A stretch of 64,000 nucleotides of DNA from Tretioscincus oriximinensis (taxonomy: Eukaryota; Chordata; Lepidosauria; Squamata; Gymnophthalmidae). The stretch is from assembly GCA_022410635.1 (NCBI GenBank), contig JAJVDF010000780.1, forward strand, positions 274,978 through 338,977. The letters are read 5' to 3'. The notes under the pieces are model-generated. The model was not told where the DNA came from. It worked only from the letters and a program-made list of their open reading frames with translations, and ran no database searches. The position numbers were made by a program, and so were the translations under genes. This document shows, piece after piece, positions 55,519 through 64,000 of the stretch; within the stretch, counting starts at the first letter, position 1; every line of letters begins with the position of its first letter.

Positions 55519-55574
55519 GTCCCTTCAGGTGAAAAGGGTGGGGTATGAAGAACCAGATTATTTTTCTTAGAGAC

Positions 55575-55760
55575 TAATAGTGAAAGGTTGGAGGCATGAG
55601 GCTTTTGTAGGCACGACAATTTCAGATGCATCGAAGAAGCAGACATGTCTACGAAAGCGCAGGGCACCTACTTTCTCTTGTTAGTCTCTGTGCTAGAAGC
55701 CCTCCCCTTACTGACCTTTCTGAACTAAGACTAACCCGGCCATTCCTCTGAAATCAACTA
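55575..55760 (+). mobile_element. Palindromic-element remnant with right arm
   Basis: GAAGAAGCAGACATGTCTAC then GAAAGCGCAGGGCACCTAC, TCTCTTGTTAGTCTCTGTGC and an outer edge CCATTCCTCTGAAATC, the mirror of TTTCAGAGAAATAG. 55575-55620 is a reduced left arm. Confidence 0.55.
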
Positions 55761-56185
55761 CTGTGGAAAGCACCACAATCAGCCAACTGGAGTTGAAATC
55801 CAGCAACTTCTCCAGGACTCTTGCCCAGGTACAGACAGATATAAGTTTTCTCAAACACTGCAAAAAAGAGGATATCATCCACAAAGGATTAGGAGTAAAG
55901 AACCCATTACCTACCGTAAATCACACAGACTGCAATGACAAACTGCCACATTTTCTCCAAGAAACACCTGATTAACATCCATCATCAGATAAAGTAGATG
56001 TGACTACAAAGCTCTTGCCACCTACCTTCCTTTTGTTAATCTCTAAGTGCTACAATCCCCTCCTTGCTTAGGGTTGCCATACGTCCCGGTAAACCGGGAC
56101 ATTCATGGTTTTAGGGACAATTTTATTGTCCCGGCTGGATTTTAAAAAAAAAGTTTTAAAATCCCGGGTTGCCACTCCCCACCCC

Positions 56186-56280
56186 NNNNNNNNNNNNNNN
56201 NNNNNNNNNNNNNNNNNNNNNNNNNNNNNNNNNNNNNNNNNNNNNNNNNNNNNNNNNNNNNNNNNNNNNNNNNNNNNNNN
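56186..56280. other. Assembly gap (95 N)
   Basis: N run inside the hAT-like MITE, probably due to GC-rich repetitive sequence. Confidence 0.99.
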
Positions 56281-56321
56281 TGTGAGACAGGCAGGAAAGA
56301 CGTTCTGCCTGTCTCGCTACA

Positions 56322-56408
56322 AGCGTCCGTATACGCATGCGTGTGCGCACGTGAGTAAGCGCGCACGTGCGTGCACNCACACGTCCGTATGCGCACGCGT
56401 GCACGCAC
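56322..56408. repeat. Alternating purine-pyrimidine CpG-rich tract
   Basis: Units such as GTATACGCATGCGTGTGCGC and GCGCGCACGTGCGTGCAC: near-continuous alternation of purine and pyrimidine with many CpGs, prone to Z-DNA and unlike the rest of the window. Confidence 0.8.
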
Positions 56409-56639
56409 CCCCCACCCCATCCCGTCCCGGTTTTGGGTTGCCATAATATGGCAACCCTATCCTTGCTGGACTTTCTAAACAGAGTAACATAGCTATTTTT
56501 TTTGAAATCTCAGCATAGTCTACAATGTAGGGTGAAACCCATAGTAAAATCCAATGTTCATTTAAAAATAAAAAAGGAAAACACAGTCCATAGCAATATA
56601 ATAATGTTCCTCAACAATACAATAAGAACATAATTTATT

Positions 56640-56895
56640 ATTTATTTATTTGTACTTGTATCCCACCCTATACTCGAAGGTCTCAGGGCGGCCAACCACA
56701 GGGTGGCGCACATAGCTTTTGTTGCTTTCTCCACAACAGACACCCTGTAGAGTAGGTGGGGCTGAGAGAGTTCTAAAGAACTGTGACTGGCCCAAGGTCA
56801 CCCAGCTGGCTTTCATGGAGGAGTGGGGAATCGAACCGGAAACTACCAGGTATGAGTCCAACACTCTAACCACCACACCAAACTGGCTCTTGCTG
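56640..56895 (-). mobile_element. CORE-SINE (MIR-like) with L2 tail
   Basis: Minus strand: tRNA-like head TGGTGTGGTGGTTAGAGTG, B box GGTTCGATTCCCC, core AGCTGGGTGACCTTGGGCCA and GTCACAGTTCTTTAGAAC, then CCACCCTGTGGTTGGCCGCC and CTGAGACCTTCGAGTATAGG with an (AAATAAAT) tail. Its last 55 bp match the L2 3' end at 45680-45745, as expected for a SINE mobilised by L2. Confidence 0.85.
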
Positions 56896-57058
56896 AATGG
56901 GCCAGAGCCCATCTNGTCCAGCATTCTGACTCACTCACTGGTCCACCAATTGCATGGGCACAGTCTCAAGCAGAAGGCAGCAAAACTCTCACTTGCTCTC
57001 CACTCCCTGCCAATGGTACTTCAGGAATACTGCCTGTTGTTCCATCTCAGAGGCAGTA
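56885..57058 (-). mobile_element. CR1-like LINE 3' end
   Basis: CTTGCTGAATGGGCCAGAGC, GTCCAGCATTCTGACTCACT, GGTCCACCAATTGCATGG, then TACTGCCTGTTGTTCCATCT. It sits directly between the CORE-SINE and a CR1. Confidence 0.7.
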
Positions 57059-57059
57059 T

Positions 57060-57990
57060 GGAATCATAGAATCATAGAATCTTAGAGTTGGAAGGGATTT
57101 CTAGGATCATCGGGTCCAACCTCTAGGATTATCTAGGATCCATCAGCTCAATGCAGGATTCATTAAACCATCCAAGACAGATTGCTGCTCAGCCTCCGCT
57201 TGAAGACTTCCAGTGAAGGTGAACTCACCACCCCCTGTGGCAAACTGTTNCACTGGTTTATCACCCTGACTGTTAGAAAGTTTTTTTCTGATATCTAATC
57301 TAAATCTNCTCCCTTGCAGTTTCATCCCATTGTTTCTAGTCCTTCCATGTGCCAATGAGAACAATGCTAATCCCTCTGCTCTGTGACAGCCCTTCAGATA
57401 TTTGTAGACAGCTATCAGGTCTCCTCTCAGTCTTCACTTTTGCAGACTAAACATCCCCAGATCCTTTAACTGCTCCTCATAGGACATGCTTTCCAGATCA
57501 CTCACCATCCTTGTAACTCTCTTTTGAACTTGCTCTAGTTTATCAATGTCCTTTTTAAATTGGGGCCCCCAGAACTGAACACAGGATTCCAAGTGGGGTC
57601 GTACCAAAGTACTATAGAGAGGAATAATTACTTCATGTGATCGAGATTCTATGCTACTCTTAATACATCCCAGGATTGTTTTTTGCATTTTATGCAGCAG
57701 CTTCACAGATGTTTAGTCTGTGATCTACCAAAACACCCAGGTCCTTCTGACCTGTGCTGCTGCTCAGATATACTCCTACCATTCTATATGTGCTGTTTTC
57801 AATTTTTTTGTCCAGATGTAAGATCTTGCATTTCTCTCTGTTAAATGCCATCCTGTTAGTTTCAGCCCATTTTTCAAGCTTGTCTAAATCTTTNTGAATC
57901 CTATCCTCTATCTTGTCTAGTATTAGCAACACTGCCTAACTTTGTGTCATCAGCAAATTTGATAAGTTTTGCTTCAATTTCCTCATCAGG
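57060..57990 (-). pseudogene. CR1 LINE: RT end, C-terminal region and 3' UTR
   Basis: Minus strand, 5' to 3': IKFADDTKLGSVANT near 57985-57940 (RT motif C with both aspartates), then DLDKLEKWAETNRMAFNREK and GQKDLGVLVDHRLNICEAA (57932-57690), then LVRPHLESCVQFWGPQFKKD and DIDKLEQVQKRVTRMVSDLE (57706-57434), then 3' UTR to TCATAGAATCATAGAATC-type octamers at 57062. Frame changes separate the pieces. The residues are typical of amniote CR1 ORF2. Strongly 5' truncated. Confidence 0.9.
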
Positions 57991-59135
57991 ACAGACCCTT
58001 GTGGTACTCCACTGCATTAGTGTAGAACATTTTAGTTTGTGATTTAGCTTGTCTTTTCTGGGTCTCTCTNAAANGTTTTGCCTCTCTTCTTCTCTTTTTA
58101 TTTGGCCAGTAAGATTGTTGGCTGTACATGTTTTCCTGCCCTTTTACTTCCCTTCCCCTTTTGATTTAGTTTAAAGCTCTGCTGATGAGTGATGTCAGAT
58201 GCCTTCCATACGTATCAAGAGATCCATCTTGGTACAATATAACTCATTCTGACCCAGGTGCATCTTCTAATGCCTGCAGTACCTGGACAGTGAATCACTT
58301 TTTCATACTGATTAAAGATGCAAAAAACCTGTCTCAGTTTTTCTCCGGGAACCATTTTGTCAATAAGAATAGAGGCATTTTCCTTCAATTGTTTTTTTTC
58401 TTCAATCACAATTAACAGCATAAGTCTTAGGTGAATTTTCCTGGAATTCAGGAGTTTATCAAGGAGTTGCAACAGCCAAGGTAGCCCCTCGTTACTTCTG
58501 AATACCTGGTCACCTATCTGGTGCTTCCCCATCACTGCCAGCACAAACATCTCGTTCCCCCTCCCAGGTCCCACTTACCTAATATGGCAAAAATGAAAAC
58601 CTTAATTTTGGCTCTGAAAGCACCAGGAGCAAGCAAAAAAAACAAAAGCCTTCTGATATACATTTGCCTTTCTCTGTCTCTCAAAAATGATACCTGGAAA
58701 AACNTACAAATTCAAAAACAAAATACCAAAGTTCACGATTCTGAACTATAGCAAATTTCTCAAAACTCAATAGTACCATAAACAGATAAGCAGAATGATG
58801 CAATTCTACAGCAAAACTAATCAGTTAAAATGTAATATCCCAAATTCATTCGCTGTTGAGGATTTTCTCATGCATTTCCTGGGCAGTTCCTATCATGCTG
58901 TCATGGCCTCTACGACAAGCTACACCTGCTGAGATTTCATCTTCTGTCGAACTATTAAAGATGCAGAAATGCTGACATAGGTTCTGTACAGGAATCTTAT
59001 TTTACAGAATCCAAAACCTTGTGATGACTTTGGCTGAGGAAATTCAAGAAAAAAGACAAGGACACTTTGCCCTGATAGCTTTTCTTAGTGAGCCATTTGG
59101 TGACACACATATGGACTTCCCCTAAGTCAACTGTA
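57991..59135. other. No recognised feature
   Basis: 57991-58030 may still be CR1 relic; the remainder is unannotated. Confidence 0.35.
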
Positions 59136-59137
59136 AA

Positions 59138-59215
59138 AGGAGCCTTGATGGATCAGGCAATCTAATCCAGCATCATAGACAACACATAGGTCACACTTGG
59201 GCCTTTGTGCTGGGT
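59138..59215 (-). mobile_element. CR1-like LINE 3' end, degraded
   Basis: AAAGGAGCCTTGATGGATCA, GGCAATCTAATCCAGCATCA and GGTCACACTTGGGC resemble the octamer-tailed family's 3' end. Confidence 0.45.
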
Positions 59216-59667
59216 ACCCAAAGGATACTGGACGGCCAGCCAAAACAGTCCCAGCTGGCAGCTTCAAATTCCAGGAATTTTCATTCTCTTGGCCGAGGAT
59301 GGTTTATCCAAAATGTGGGAGTCCCTTGATGCAGAACAGCAGAAGCCTAGCCTATTGTGAGCTGAGTAGTTGCCTGAATCAAACCATCAAAACATGGAAC
59401 TACTGTACAGGAATGGCAATTGTTTGGCTACTATTCTAGACTAAGGGTATTCACTTCTGTAGTGGGGCCTACTTGCAGACAGACAAGGCTGTTAGAAAGC
59501 CAATCTACAGGACTGTCAGATGTTTTCCAAGCACCATATGTAAAGATCTTGGTCCTCGTCCATGATTTTTCTCCAACTCTTGCCTTCTGCTGCCTGAAGA
59601 CAGGAGTGTCAGGAGTTCCATAAGGACCACCCTCAATGCTTCAAAAGACAGGACATAATACATGTTG

Positions 59668-59760
59668 GCCTTGTCTCCACTGAGCCTAATTCTGGGCTAT
59701 ATTTCCAGGCAGAGTTTGGCCATCTATCTGCAGTGTAGACTATGACAGGCCCCATTAGGC
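59668..59760 (+). mobile_element. Harbinger-like MITE left-end fragment
   Basis: GGCCTTGTCTCCACTGAGCC, AATTCTGGGCTATATTTCC and AGTGTAGACTATGACAGGCC match the left stem of the foldback MITE. Confidence 0.55.
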
Positions 59761-59764
59761 TGAT

Positions 59765-60040
59765 GAGAACAAAGCAGGAGCAACAGCTGCACATGCTCAG
59801 CCAGCTGTGATCCTGCAGTCCTACTTACTGTTCTTCAGCTTGCGATGGTGCGACAGATTGCAGGACTGCAAGTAGCTCCTAATGGAGGATGCAGGTAGTT
59901 TGCAATAGGAAATTCCTCTTCTGTTGCAGTGTTTTTCAGATGTGTGGCAAAGCCTAGAAAAATCTCCTTTAAGAGATATGGTTGGGCAATGAAGATGTAA
60001 GGACATCGCACCGAGAGGTAAATGTCGCGTGCACACAGCC
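59765..60040. repeat. Possible inverted-ended repeat
   Basis: Ends with GTCGCGTGCACACAGCC, resembling the GTGCACACA-type termini at 34083-34449, but its interior does not match. Left border unclear. Confidence 0.25.
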
Positions 60041-60827
60041 TATGTGGTACAGAACCAAAAGATCCTTAGGAATGTCACTCATCACCACTAGCTCCACATC
60101 TTCATTCTAATCATGACTTTCACTTAATCAAGGAGAAAAGGGGGAGAAAGTTTTAAATATGCAGTTTTACTTAACAAATTTTTTAAAAAGAAGAAGAAGA
60201 TGTGTGGAATTTGTTGTGAATAATTCATGTCCTTTCAGATCAGAAGTTTTTAGACATAAAGCAGGAATTCCACAAGGGTTTGGCGTGTTGAAAACAAAAG
60301 GTCTGTCTGAATAAATGCAATTGAATTTGGATGAATCTTGCAACAGAAACACCACAAGGAAGACCTATTCTAAAGAGGCTTCTGCTTCTTTCCTCGGGAA
60401 TTAAATTATTCAATTTGGAGTTGATCAATTCTAGTTAACATTTGTTTTAAATGTGTGCCAACCTGTTCTAATAAACATAAAGAGTAACTCTCCAAAGGGC
60501 TTGTAAGTATTCCTCCTCGCTCCAGATTATACATCCNCAAAAGAGGTTGTCACAGATTAAATGATAATTTAAATAGCTGATCTAATGCAATTAAAAGAAG
60601 TAGAAAAACCATCTTTAATTGGGGAAAATAGATTGGTAATGAGTGAAGGCAAGAAATTTCCTCAGAAATGGCTCAGAGAAAAGATCAGTCAATTAGCTTC
60701 CTGGATCCAATCCTGTACAATATACAGATATCCATTGAGTTTATTTCTACATAAACAGAAATAGAATTGGTTTGATTAAGGGTGTGTTGTTAGCTATTAT
60801 AGTTTCTACATAAAATCTTACGAGTTT

Positions 60828-60945
60828 TGGACTTTTAATGATTGTGAAAATGTTGTTTTCCTCCTATGTGCAGCAGGCATTAGAAGTTAAACTTGGTGAA
60901 AAATCGTCTGTTCTATAACCATTAAAAGTCCAAAGCCCTATCCCA
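60828..60945. mobile_element. Small palindromic MITE, copy 2
   Basis: Edges TTTTGGACTTTTAATG and CATTAAAAGTCCAAAG are inverted repeats; the interior TGTGCAGCAGGCATTAGAAG and AACTTGGTGAAAA match 41865-41912. Confidence 0.5.
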
Positions 60946-60964
60946 AATTTTATGTACGAACTAT

Positions 60965-62115
60965 ACTTTTAGTGGTGCCCAAAGTCTCTGAGTTAGAGCT
61001 TGGGCCAGAGAAGGGGCTGGTCATGCCTAAAATGTTAATCTGAAATGTTAATATGCTGTATCCTGAACCGTAGTAGGCTTGGCTGGTCCAGCCCTATTCA
61101 TCCAGACCGAGTGTATCCCAAATATTTTCAAGTTAAATTCAGCAAAAAAATTATTTCGAAGCCAAGCAAGAATCTGTGCATCGTCCAGTAACAGATGTGG
61201 TCACAACTGATATTGCATCTCTCATCTTGTAGAGGTTCTTCAATTAAATACATTTGGGCATTTTGGTTTCTTTTGAATAGGAGTGTTTTGCTTTCTAAGG
61301 CTGACTTCAAATGGCTATGCAGTGCATATTCAGAGTATAGCAGGCTATACCCAATTGTCCCTCTACCTGCAATTAACTTCATTGTTGTGCAGTGCTGTCA
61401 GTCAGGTTCGCAAAAGGACCGCAGTGTCACCATAAGAACAGCTGGGATGCTCTTCTCATGCTCACGTGGCTCCTGACAGCCGCTGCACATGCCGTCACCT
61501 GAATGGTTGCCTGTCCCCTGCTCTGGTGGGACTTATCACATGGAACTGCTTGCCATGACTACAGAAGTCCAGAACATCTGCACACAGCAATGGAAGCATC
61601 TCCTTGGAGAGCTCTACTACTGGCGTGAACGTACTGAGCTACAAGAAAACTCACCTACAGCACTGCAGCACTGGCAAGGCATGAATCTGTGTCAATCCCA
61701 CCCAAGTAAGTCTTTGCTGTGTATGTGTAGCCTCAATCTAAACCTTATGTTCAACAGATCACCATTCTTTTCTGATATCTAGAAGGCCCTTTGCACTTAT
61801 TTAAAGCAGGAAGCACAGGGTGTTCAGAGGAAGGAGGGATAACACACACACACACATCAAAACAGCAATATGATTACAGACCAGGAGAAAAACTCTCCTA
61901 NTTTGCTCCTCTTCCATAGCTGCTACTTTTGCATTATAGGCTTGCCTGGGAGTTCTCCTAAAGATTCGATCCTATACAGAAGGGTCATTTTTAGGCCCAC
62001 AGTAGAGTTATGACCAGCAGCAGAATGACAGCAGAGTAGGGCATGCGCTCACCTCTACCCGCATACCCAGTCGCTCATGTGTGACCTCCATTTTTAGGTT
62101 CCACACATGCACATT
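60965..62115. other. No recognised feature
   Basis: A short (AC)n run at 61843-61855; otherwise nothing identified. Confidence 0.35.
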
Positions 62116-62119
62116 GCCT

Positions 62120-62403
62120 GGATAGTTTCAAGACAGGACTAGACAGGTTTATGGACACTAAGGGTATAAATGGATACTAAGATAGTTGTCTGGATGTAGC
62201 CTCCGGGATGGAGCAACAGGCAGGACTTTTGAAACACCATTTGCAGGGAGTCACGAACAGGAGCAGCATATTTTGCTTTCCTCTGTTTGGACTGCCCAGG
62301 TGCATCTGGTGGGCCTCTGTGTGACACAGAATGCTGGACTCGATGGGCTATGGCCTGATCCAGTATGGCTCTTCTTATGTTCTTATGTTCTTATGTTCTT
62401 ATG
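62120..62403 (+). mobile_element. CR1-like LINE 3' end with four tail octamers
   Basis: GATAGTTTCAAGACAGGACT, AGGTTTATGGACACTAAGGG, CAGGGAGTCACGAACAGGAG, TGGGCCTCTGTGTGACACAG-type words, GACTCGATGGGCTATGGCCT and then TTCTTATG four times. The cleanest 3' terminus of the family here; near identical to the reverse complement of 22777-23020. Confidence 0.85.
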
Positions 62404-62409
62404 TACCCA

Positions 62410-63980
62410 AACAGCCAAGTGCTTGCCTTACATTGGGTTATAGCAGGATAGAGAACTGTCAAAGTGCACCAAGAGTCTAGACTGGGGCTTTATAGTACCT
62501 CTTGTGGCACGATTGCTGCCAAACCCAGCAACAACATCTCTATATCGGTGCTCCCATGGCAACCCCATGGCCCTAAAAACGCCCTGTCTGGATGGGGACT
62601 CAGACAGCACAGCAAAGAAGGCACAGAAAATGGCCCCTTGCAAGAACACTGAAGGCTGGAAAGGATCATTCCTAGCTTTGATGTTTGTACTAATGATGTC
62701 TCAATTATAATGTATAAATGATATTTTTCCTATTTTCAAGGCAGAGCAAGCATTCCAGTTCTTGCCNTCAATTTGCATTATTGAATTGTTACAGTTGCCT
62801 GGTGGGTTTCTTTTCTTCATTCTTGTTTTGACATTTACCTTGGAACAGACGCAGGAAGCTCTCTGAGGTGTGTGGGGGAGAGCTCTTACGGACGCAATGG
62901 CCAGTTCCACATAAGTACATCACTCTCTGCACCAGTGATGTATATCTCTGCTTGGCTGGTGATCCTACCTGCTGCTTCACTAATATAACCAAGAAGAACC
63001 CACACTGGTGTACGGTCAGTAGTAGCATTTGTATGCTAATGACCTTTGGACACTATTTAGCCCAGCGTTTTCTTTGCCACATCACATGTGTAGGCCTGAT
63101 GCAGCCGTCCAAGACAACTTACTTTCATACACTACTAGGCTGGAACTGTTTTCAAAAGTTAAGAATGGGCGAAACACAATTTGCTGCCTGAAAGCAGCAA
63201 AAGGGAAAACATCTCAAATCCGAACATCTTTACAATAGATTTTGCCACTTGAGACAAATTTAAAAAAAAACCCTCCCATCGCATTTATCTTATACTGTAC
63301 AAAAGTAGTGAGCTGAACTGCAGCATCTAGTATCTGCACGGATCTCAGAAACAAGGACACATCGTAAAGAAGAGTGCTTTAAGTATAGCATTGTTCAAAG
63401 CAGCAGCGTGCTACCCAGGAGCATCATTACGGGGGTACGAGGAGTGTGACAGCCACAGCACAGAACGGGAAGGGGACACAAACTGGTCTTGTCTCCAAAC
63501 ATCTGCTAATAAACCCTTGATCCGTCATTTTGTCAGTGATGGGAGGAGAAAAATTTCCCTCTTGCCTGCTAGGTGTGTCAGTTATGACACATGAGCTGCT
63601 CAGGCGGAGTTGTTGCTGGGCACACCTGTATTCACTAAAATCTATGACTGCTGCTTCTCTGCATCTGATTCACTTAAAGCAACAGGTGCCGTTTGCTCCA
63701 GAGATCTGACTTTGATCCTTTCTCAGATGCAAGAGGACTGACAGGCATCTTACCTGAACCTTCACTTAATGAGGAAGGCAGCATGACACTCAGCCCATGA
63801 CGCAGAGCACAGCCTCAATGCTCAGGAAAGTCTTGGAGCTGCAGCACCAAACCTCTGAGGGAGGAGGGAGTTTCAGCAGGATGCTAAAATTCATTTCCCC
63901 ACAGCAATTCCAGATTAGTGCCATGCAGACTTGCAGATCTTGAATAATGGCTCCAGTCATATGGATTAGTGAACCAGGCT
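62410..63980. other. No recognised feature
   Basis: No gene or repeat identified. The window's last 16 bases (GGCTGCGTGCACAC) look like the start of another copy of the repeat at 34083, cut off by the window edge. Confidence 0.35.
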
Positions 63981-64000
63981 AGCTCAGGCTGCGTGCACAC

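Larger units (their letters stand above)
54965..55570 (+). mobile_element. tRNA-headed SINE, type B, broken by a palindrome
   Basis: 5' part 54965-55182: head GTGTTAGTGGCGCACAGGTT, then CATTCTCGAAGCCC and GAGCTTCAGCCAATCCAGC. 3' part 55477-55570: GATGCAAGCCTTAGAGTGAA, GCTCTTAAGTCCCTTCAGG, AAAAGGGTGGGGTATGAAG. Between them is foreign MITE sequence arranged as a palindrome that also carries an inverted copy of the SINE 3' part. Confidence 0.65.
56069..56459. mobile_element. hAT-like MITE with perfect 8-bp TSD
   Basis: Terminal inverted repeats TAGGGTTGCCATA and TATGGCAACCCTA are perfect over 13 bp. TCCTTGCT flanks both ends (56061-56068 and 56460-56467), the 8-bp duplication expected of hAT. 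The interior begins CGTCCCGGTAAACCGGGAC and contains a 95-base N gap and a CpG-rich alternating tract. No transposase, so non-autonomous. Confidence 0.85.
55975..56515 (+). mobile_element. Palindromic-element right arm split by a hAT-like MITE
   Basis: 55978-56068 (CATCATCAGATAAAGTAGAT, GTTAATCTCTAAGTGCTAC) and 56468-56515 (GGACTTTCTAAACAGAGTAA, CATAGCTATTT...TTGAAAT) are consecutive parts of one right arm. The MITE at 56069-56459 lies between them. Confidence 0.65.

Overview
The window reads as intergenic or deep intronic DNA from a vertebrate draft assembly, most likely a squamate reptile (lizard or gecko type). The inference rests on the repeat mix: CR1 elements with the CATAGAAT-type 3' octamer, a related LINE family ending in (AGAACATA)n, L2 elements with a CCGCCCTGAG...GGTATAAGTATAAATAA tail, 5'-truncated L1 fragments, tRNA-headed SINEs with L2-like tails, a MIR-like CORE-SINE, and several foldback DNA elements. 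There is no bacterial-style gene organisation. Scattered single Ns and two N runs (37541-37760 and 56186-56280) show draft assembly. I recognise no host protein-coding exon, tRNA gene, rRNA gene or CRISPR array; every convincing coding stretch belongs to a retrotransposon.

Layout. 0-10 kb: mostly unannotated DNA with two related LTR-like copies (880-1156, 4120-4420), CR1-type 3' ends and a SINE. 10.9-17.8 kb: L2 3' ends in both orientations, one split by a palindromic element with a target duplication, plus SINEs. 17.9-23 kb: three L1 C-terminal fragments (two head to head), two SINEs side by side, a 212-bp palindromic element with a perfect 13-bp target duplication, and a 358-bp tandem duplication that looks like an assembly artefact. 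26-29.7 kb: a dense nest of inverted repeats, a 1.35-kb Harbinger-like composite, an L2 relic split by another MITE, a long CR1-like LINE fragment, a CORE-SINE and a pogo/Tigger-like relic. 31-39 kb: another palindromic element with a 12-bp duplication, an L2 remnant, a SINE, and a gap. 41.9-45.9 kb: an old L2 3' end split first by an L1 and then by a younger L2 copy that still carries endonuclease and reverse transcriptase with one frameshift and one stop visible in its C-terminal two thirds. 54.9-58 kb: a SINE broken by a 286-bp palindrome, palindromic-element arms split by a hAT-like MITE with a perfect 8-bp duplication, a CORE-SINE and a CR1 with its RT remnant. 58-64 kb: sparse repeats.

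The most interesting signal is the dispersed palindromic element (at least seven loci). Three copies have perfect 10-13 bp target duplications, and each arm carries a hammerhead-ribozyme-like core (CTGAAGA, a GTAGAC/GTCTAC stem, then GAAA and a 2-3 bp stem). That combination suggests a Penelope-like retroelement terminal region rather than an ordinary MITE. Second in interest are two unusual inverted duplications (26167-27719 and 55233-55518) that copy element plus flanking DNA. All family names are from motif recognition alone; no search or alignment was run.
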